Positions 59,821 to 64,000 of a stretch of DNA of 64,000 nt are shown piece after piece. The stretch is from positions 1-64,000 of the forward strand of contig CAJVWU010000006.1 of the NCBI GenBank assembly GCA_913009755.1. The letters are read 5' to 3'. Numbering within the stretch: position 1 is the stretch's first letter; each line of letters begins with the position of its first letter. The DNA comes from an uncultured Bacteroidia bacterium. GTDB taxonomy: Bacteria; Bacteroidota; Bacteroidia; Bacteroidales; F082. The position numbers and the translations under genes are program-made. The notes beneath the pieces were generated by a model, which ran no database searches, was not told the origin of the DNA, and was given only the letters and a program-made list of their open reading frames with translations.

Positions 59821-59884
59821 CAGGATAAAAATTGTTTTAGCATTTTTTTATCGTGGTTGCAAGCAATCAAATCCTTCCACACGA
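59821..59884 (-). promoter_or_regulatory. SAM-II-type riboswitch candidate upstream of metK
   Basis: Read on the minus strand, the leader contains in order GUGG, GAUUUG, CUUGCAACCAC, AUAAA, GCUAAA. The first and third elements form P1 (GUGG at 59877-59880 with CCAC at 59853-59856), and GAUUG in the P1 loop can pair with CAAUU just after GCUAAA to make the pseudoknot. GAUUU, UUGCA, UAAA and GCUAAA with this order and spacing are the conserved core of the SAM-II (metA) aptamer. It lies ~95 nt before the ATG, inside the transcript from the promoter at 59908-59915. Binding is not shown; the match is by eye. Confidence 0.75.
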
Positions 59885-59907
59885 ACGTTTTCCTGAAAAC
59901 GAGAGCG

Positions 59908-59915
59908 CAAAGATA
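59908..59915 (-). promoter_or_regulatory. -7 promoter element (TATCTTTG) for metK
   Basis: The minus strand reads TATCTTTG, an exact TAnnTTTG match, giving a leader of about 170 nt that contains the riboswitch candidate. Confidence 0.6.
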
Positions 59916-59986
59916 ATTATTTGTTGAAATAATAAAAATAAAGGATGTTAAAAAAAGGCTAAAAATTGGAGGGGTGGAAGGGTACC

Positions 59987-60901
59987 TTATTTTTTTGTCA
60001 GCTTCCTGAATATGTCTTCCATTTTCTGTTCGCTTTGCGAAAGGGAAAGCACATGAAATTTATTGTCAACGGCAAACTGAAAAATATCCTGCCTGATGTC
60101 TTTGTTGTCCCGGGCTTCAAGTAGCCATTCCCCTGATTTCAACCGGACTGCATTTTTTATAAAAGGCAACTTCTTCAGTATCGCTTTATCCAGTGTTTCT
60201 TTAAATTCAACTTTAAACCGCAGGGTGCTGCCCGTTAATTTTGAAAGATTTGCCGTAGTGTCGTCAGCAACAATTTTCCCTTTGTCAATGATAATAACCC
60301 GTCCGCATATTGCTTCCACTTCCTGCATGATATGCGTGGAAAGGATCACCGTTTTTTGTTTTCCAAGCTCGGCAATAATCTGGCGAATTTCCACAAGCTG
60401 GTTGGGGTCAAGGCCGGAAGTGGGCTCATCCAGTATCAGTATTTCCGGGTCATGGATCAGTGCCTGTGCCAGCCCGACCCGCTGGCGATAACCTTTTGAC
60501 AATGCACCGATCTTTTTTTTCTGTTCAGGCCCAAGTCCGGTGAGTTGGATGATATTACGCACTGCCTGGTCAGTATTTTTGATGTGTTTGTAAATACGGA
60601 GGACAAATTTCAGATACTCCCTGACGTACATGTCCAGATAAAGCGGGTTGTTTTCAGGGAGGTAACCCATGTATTGCCGTGTTTTCAACGAGTCCTCCTG
60701 AACATCAAATCCTTTTATTGATGCTGAACCGGAAGAAGGTGGAATAAAAGAGGTCAGGATTCTCATCAGCGTTGATTTTCCTGCACCGTTTGGGCCCAGC
60801 AAACCGACAACTTCACCTTTATCAATACTAAGGCTTACCTTATTGAGTGCTTTTTGTGCCCCGTAAATTTTGGTGATATTTTTTATTTCAATGGTTGACA
60901 T
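59987..60901 (-). CDS. gldA: ABC transporter ATP-binding protein, GldA-like
   Basis: A 304-residue ABC ATPase. Walker A GLLGPNGAGKST (~35-43), signature LSKGYRQRVGLAQAL, Walker B ILILDEPTSGLDP and the His switch STHIMQEVEAIC are complete. The C-terminal ~85 residues form the extra regulatory domain of the CcmA/GldA type. The N-terminus and overall sequence fit GldA, the ATPase of the gliding-motility ABC transporter, but the partner genes gldF and gldG are not nearby and gliding cannot be claimed from this gene alone. A TAGTTTTG promoter element lies 20 bp upstream. Confidence 0.85.
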   Translation of the reverse strand: MSTIEIKNITKIYGAQKALNKVSLSIDKGEVVGLLGPNGAGKSTLMRILTSFIPPSSGSASIKGFDVQEDSLKTRQYMGYLPENNPLYLDMYVREYLKFVLRIYKHIKNTDQAVRNIIQLTGLGPEQKKKIGALSKGYRQRVGLAQALIHDPEILILDEPTSGLDPNQLVEIRQIIAELGKQKTVILSTHIMQEVEAICGRVIIIDKGKIVADDTTANLSKLTGSTLRFKVEFKETLDKAILKKLPFIKNAVRLKSGEWLLEARDNKDIRQDIFQFAVDNKFHVLSLSQSEQKMEDIFRKLTKK

Positions 60902-60920
60902 AACTATAAGATCGAACAGG

Positions 60921-60928
60921 CAAAACTA
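60921..60928 (-). promoter_or_regulatory. -7 promoter element (TAGTTTTG) for gldA
   Basis: The minus strand reads TAGTTTTG, an exact TAnnTTTG match, 20 bp before the ATG at 60901. Confidence 0.5.
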
Positions 60929-61172
60929 ACAAGGATTTTTGAAATAGGAAATCACAGACTTTTCCGGCTAAATTTTATTTTGATGGGCCGGCTAAATATA
61001 TAGTCTGTAAAAAGTCCCTGCGCAGCATAGCCAATAACAGCTTAAAGAGTTTTATTGTTGACTTTATATTCGGTTTTTATAACATTGCATTTGAAACAAT
61101 TTATCCCCGGCACATCAAAATAAAATTTAAGCATTTTTAGTTGTTTCGCATTGGCAAATCAAAAAAAGTTTC

Positions 61173-61180
61173 TATTTTTG
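61173..61180 (+). promoter_or_regulatory. -7 promoter element (TATTTTTG) for the ribosomal protein operon
   Basis: An exact TAnnTTTG match 53 bp before the rplM ATG. A TTGG at 61151-61154 could be the -33 box. The gap from 60929 to this point contains no gene. Confidence 0.65.
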
Positions 61181-61182
61181 CA

Positions 61183-61198
61183 GCCCAATTTTCAGGGC
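61183..61198 (+). promoter_or_regulatory. Leader hairpin candidate upstream of rplM
   Basis: GCCC/GGGC (61183-61186 with 61195-61198) at the very start of the predicted transcript. Autoregulatory leaders are common for ribosomal protein operons, but a 4-bp stem is weak evidence. Confidence 0.35.
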
Positions 61199-61232
61199 AA
61201 ATTATAAAACTGCTTAAGAAACAATTAGATAG

Positions 61233-61688
61233 ATGAATACCTTGAGTTATAAGACGGTTAGTGCAAATAAAAACACAGTCAATAAGGAGTGGGTTTTGAT
61301 TGATGCAGAGAACCAGGTGTTGGGCAGGCTGGCCTCAGCCGCAGCCATCCTTTTAAGGGGAAAACACAAACCCAGCTTTACGCCGCATGTTGATTGTGGC
61401 GACAATGTGATCATTATTAACGCTGACAAAATCAGGCTTACCGGCAATAAATGGGACAATAAAGTGTATATCCGTCACAGTGGATACCCCGGTGGACAAC
61501 GTTCGACAACAGCCCGTGAAATGATGACCAAAAAGCCTACGGCGATGGTTGAAAAAGCCATTAAAGGCATGTTGCCCAAGAACAAACTTGGTGCCGAAAT
61601 GTTCCGTAACCTAAAGGTATATGCAGGAACCGAGCACAATCAGGAAGCTCAAAAACCCCGGAAGATCAATATTAACGAAATCAGATAA
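61233..61688 (+). CDS. rplM: Ribosomal protein L13 (uL13)
   Basis: A 151-residue large-subunit protein. Typical blocks: [80 protein letters not shown] and [19 protein letters not shown]. Normal length. It heads the conserved rplM-rpsI-rpsB-tsf cluster and the next gene starts 5 bp after its stop. Confidence 0.97.
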   Translation: MNTLSYKTVSANKNTVNKEWVLIDAENQVLGRLASAAAILLRGKHKPSFTPHVDCGDNVIIINADKIRLTGNKWDNKVYIRHSGYPGGQRSTTAREMMTKKPTAMVEKAIKGMLPKNKLGAEMFRNLKVYAGTEHNQEAQKPRKININEIR

Positions 61689-61693
61689 ACACA

Positions 61694-62080
61694 ATGGACG
61701 TAATTCACACTCTCGGCAGAAGAAAAAAAGCTATTGCACGAATCTATTTACAGGAAGGCAAAGGCGAGATCACCGTTAACAAACGTAATTTCAAAGATTT
61801 TTTCCCTATGGGAACACTTCATTATGTTGTTGAACAACCGCTTCTGCTTACCGATTCGATGGGAAAATATAACATCAAAGTAAACCTTAACGGTGGTGGA
61901 ATTACCGGTCAGGCAGAAGCCCTTCGACTGGCCATCTCACGTGCTTTGCTCAAGATTGACCCTGAGTTCCGTCCTGTATTAAAAGAAAACGGCCTTCTGA
62001 AAAGAGACCCCCGGATGGTTGAACGTAAAAAGCCGGGGCAACCCAAAGCACGCAAGAAATTCCAGTTCAGTAAACGTTAA
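61694..62080 (+). CDS. rpsI: Ribosomal protein S9 (uS9)
   Basis: A 128-residue small-subunit protein with LGRRKKAIARIYLQEGKGEI, NLNGGGITGQAEALRLAISR and the basic C-terminal tail RKKPGQPKARKKFQFSKR that reaches the decoding centre. Co-transcribed with rplM. Confidence 0.97.
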   Translation: MDVIHTLGRRKKAIARIYLQEGKGEITVNKRNFKDFFPMGTLHYVVEQPLLLTDSMGKYNIKVNLNGGGITGQAEALRLAISRALLKIDPEFRPVLKENGLLKRDPRMVERKKPGQPKARKKFQFSKR

Positions 62081-62116
62081 TTTTCATTTACTCCGGAACG
62101 TGTTTAGTATCCAAAT

Positions 62117-62145
62117 CATCGAAACTCCCCCGGGACTATTCGATG
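62117..62145 (+). promoter_or_regulatory. Hairpin in the rpsI-rpsB spacer
   Basis: A perfect 7-bp stem CATCGAA/TTCGATG (62117-62123 with 62139-62145) with an inner TCCC/GGGA pairing, 38 bp before the rpsB ATG and without a T-tract. It is more likely a regulatory or processing structure than a terminator. S2 autoregulates its own operon in other bacteria, but no specific match to a known leader is claimed. Confidence 0.5.
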
Positions 62146-62183
62146 GTTGCTTTTAGAGAATGTAAACAATTAAATTTTAAAAA

Positions 62184-63095
62184 ATGACAAGAGTAAGTTT
62201 TGAAAATTTGCTTGATGCAGGTGTTCATTTTGGACACCTCCGACGCAAATGGAACCCCAACATGGCTCCTTATATTTTTATGGAGCGGAATGGCATTCAC
62301 ATTATTGACCTTTATAAAACCGAAGCCAAACTTCAGGAAGCTCAAAATGCAATTAAACAAATTGCCAAGTCAGGACGGCGAATACTTTTTGTAGCCACAA
62401 AAAAACAGGCAAAAGAAATTGTTGCCGAAGCCGTGAAAAAGGTAAATATGCCTTATGTTACCGAGCGATGGCCCGGTGGTATGCTTACCAATTTTGCCAC
62501 CATCCGTAAAGCGGTACGTAAAATGACCAACATTGACAAACTGATGACAACAAATTCTTACAATATCCTGTCGAAACGCGAAAGGTTGCACATCACCCGC
62601 GAACGGGCCAAACTGGAGAAGAACCTGGGCAGTATTGCCGATATGAGTCGCCTTCCGGCTGCTATTTTTGTGGTTGACATCAACAAAGAAAAAATTTCAG
62701 TGGCCGAAGCCCGGAAATTGAACATCCCTGTATTTGCAATGGTTGACACCAATACCGACCCTACACTTGTTGATTTTGCCATTCCGGCCAATGATGACGC
62801 TTCAAAATCAATTGCCCTTATCGTTAATGCCATGACGATGGCCATTGCCGAAGGGTTGAACGAAAGAAGGGCGGCCCGCGAAAAACAACAAGCCGAAGAA
62901 GAAAAAAAGACTGCCGAAAAAGCCCGTGAAGCTGAAGAAGCAGCTAAGGAAACTGTGGTTGATATCCCGGAAGAAGTGGAAGATAAATTGGTGAAAGGGG
63001 AAAAACCAGAGCCCAAAATCCACAAACTGCGCGAAGGGTCAAAAGGGGAAAGCAAGCCGAAAAGGCCGAGAAAGATCATTACGAAGAAAAAATAA
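62184..63095 (+). CDS. rpsB: Ribosomal protein S2 (uS2) with a charged C-terminal extension
   Basis: A 303-residue small-subunit protein. Landmarks: LLDAGVHFGHLRRKWNPNMA, PYVTERWPGGMLTNFATIRK, MSRLPAAIFVVDINKEKISV, NIPVFAMVDTNTDPTLVDFA and IPANDDASKSIALIVNAM. The core ends near residue 225. The remaining ~75 residues are Glu/Lys/Ala-rich (KQQAEEEKKTAEKAREAEEA) and longer than in many bacteria; this part is likely helical or disordered. Confidence 0.96.
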   Translation: MTRVSFENLLDAGVHFGHLRRKWNPNMAPYIFMERNGIHIIDLYKTEAKLQEAQNAIKQIAKSGRRILFVATKKQAKEIVAEAVKKVNMPYVTERWPGGMLTNFATIRKAVRKMTNIDKLMTTNSYNILSKRERLHITRERAKLEKNLGSIADMSRLPAAIFVVDINKEKISVAEARKLNIPVFAMVDTNTDPTLVDFAIPANDDASKSIALIVNAMTMAIAEGLNERRAAREKQQAEEEKKTAEKAREAEEAAKETVVDIPEEVEDKLVKGEKPEPKIHKLREGSKGESKPKRPRKIITKKK

Positions 63096-63122
63096 ATTAT
63101 TAAAGAAAAACACTGAATGACC

Positions 63123-63950
63123 ATGAAAATCACAGCTCAACAAGTAAATGAACTGCGAAAGCGTACCGGCGCCGGTATGATGGATTGCAAAAAAGCCCTC
63201 GTTGAAAGTGAAGGCGATATGGATAAAGCCATTGACATCCTGCGTAAAAAAGGACAAAAAATAGCTGCCAAACGTGCCGACCGTGCCGCTGACGAAGGCG
63301 TGGTACTGGCAAAAGTAAGCGATGACAAAACTTTTGCCGCCACAATAATGATCAATTGTGAAACCGATTTTGTTGCCAAAAACAATGATTTCATTGCTTT
63401 TGTACAATCGGTCCTTGACCTTGCCATCAACAACAAAGTTGAAAATGCCGACGAACTGAAATCCCTGAAAATGGATGGGGGTACCGTTGAAGAGAACATT
63501 ACGAACCAGTCCGGTGTGATCGGTGAAAAAATTCAACTGGGCGCTTATGGTGTGGTTGAATCCCCGTCAGTTTTTGCTTATGTTCATCCGGGCAACCGTA
63601 TTGCCACTATTGCCGGTCTGAACCAAGCCGGCGACTTTGCCCAAACAGGCAAAGACGTGGTGATGCAAATTGCCGCCATGTCACCCGTTGCCCTCGACAA
63701 AGATGATGTTCCACAATCGGTTATTGATCATGAAATTGAGATTGGCAAAGACCAGGCACGCCAGGAAGGCAAACCGGAAGCCATCCTCGAAAAGATCGCT
63801 ATCGGTAAACTGAACAAATTCTTTAAGGAAAGCACCTTGCTGAATCAGACTTTTATAAAAGATTCAAAGCAAACCGTCGGACAGTACCTTAAAGCAACGG
63901 ACAAAGAGTTGACCGTTACGGCATTTAAACGCCTGGCACTGGGATCGTAA
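63123..63950 (+). CDS. tsf: Elongation factor Ts
   Basis: A 275-residue nucleotide-exchange factor for EF-Tu. The N-terminal UBA-like domain and signature are TAQQVNELRKRTGAGMMDCK then KALVESEGDMDKAIDILRKK. The core has the IMINCETDFVAKNNDFIAFV block, the usual EF-Tu contact region. ATG 63123 (MKITAQQ) is preferred; ATG 63117 would add two residues. Classical pairing with rpsB just upstream, and a terminator follows. Confidence 0.96.
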   Translation: MKITAQQVNELRKRTGAGMMDCKKALVESEGDMDKAIDILRKKGQKIAAKRADRAADEGVVLAKVSDDKTFAATIMINCETDFVAKNNDFIAFVQSVLDLAINNKVENADELKSLKMDGGTVEENITNQSGVIGEKIQLGAYGVVESPSVFAYVHPGNRIATIAGLNQAGDFAQTGKDVVMQIAAMSPVALDKDDVPQSVIDHEIEIGKDQARQEGKPEAILEKIAIGKLNKFFKESTLLNQTFIKDSKQTVGQYLKATDKELTVTAFKRLALGS

Positions 63951-63972
63951 CCCGATTTCATAAAACATTTTT

Positions 63973-64000
63973 AAAGCCGGGTGATTTTCATCCGGCTTTT
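63973..64000 (+). terminator. Rho-independent terminator behind tsf
   Basis: Stem AAAGCCGGGTGA/TCATCCGGCTTT with one G-U pair, a short T loop and terminal T residues that run to the window edge. Confidence 0.85.

Overview
The window comes from a member of the Bacteroidota, most likely class Bacteroidia (Bacteroidales/Marinilabiliales-like). The evidence is two SusC/SusD pairs, several proteins with the C-terminal sorting tail of the type IX secretion system (T9SS), a GldA-type ABC ATPase, lipoprotein signal peptides, and repeated matches to the Bacteroidota -7 promoter element TAnnTTTG a short distance upstream of genes. IorAB-like oxidoreductase subunits suggest an anaerobic or facultative lifestyle. 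That, and the order-level placement, are inferences.

Region by region. 1-4.8 kb: the tail of a type I restriction subunit (HsdR-like), a cyclophilin, a TauE/SafE exporter, a trehalose-synthase-like GH13 enzyme, and the remains of three toxin-antitoxin (TA) modules plus an AAA-ATPase fragment. 4.9-17.3 kb: an alpha-glucan (starch/maltodextrin) locus with a SusA-like GH13, a GH31 alpha-glucosidase, a lipoprotein GH13, a LacI regulator, a T9SS-secreted protein with two tandem glucan-binding-like modules, and a large T9SS-secreted multidomain amylase. Two gene relics lie between them. 17.4-26 kb: a small Lys-rich secreted protein, an RprXY-like two-component system, an S9 oligopeptidase, a TonB-dependent receptor and a PspC/LiaF-like membrane pair. 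26.2-33.8 kb: core metabolism (icd, citrate synthase, YjbQ, AcpH, IorA/IorB-like) and an M23 metallopeptidase lipoprotein.

33.8-36.1 kb is an AT-rich accessory scar: a frameshifted RHS fragment with an HEXXH-type toxin tip, a candidate immunity lipoprotein, an IS110 transposase tail and a RhuM remnant. 36.3-47.3 kb: a DUF3179 lipoprotein and two tandem SusC-SusD operons whose leaders and first codons are identical over 98 bp. 47.4-53.6 kb: two membrane proteins behind a 16-copy heptamer repeat, an aromatic amino acid ammonia-lyase, a thioredoxin-like protein, an ECF sigma/anti-sigma pair and a glycosylasparaginase. 53.6-58.4 kb: a GxxExxY protein between CACAGAG-type repeats, a sugar MFS transporter and two T9SS cargo proteins. 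58.4-64 kb: metK behind a SAM-II-type riboswitch candidate, gldA, and the rplM-rpsI-rpsB-tsf cluster.

How the genes work together. The glucan genes place enzymes in different compartments. The T9SS proteins should bind and cut polymer at the surface, the lipoprotein and periplasmic GH13/GH31 enzymes shorten oligosaccharides to glucose, and LacI probably senses the product. No SusC/SusD pair sits inside this locus. The two pairs 20 kb away have SusD-like_2 lipoproteins and no neighbouring glycosidases, so their substrate cannot be read from context. I saw no tRNA, rRNA, CRISPR array or prophage, but without search tools I cannot exclude small RNAs.
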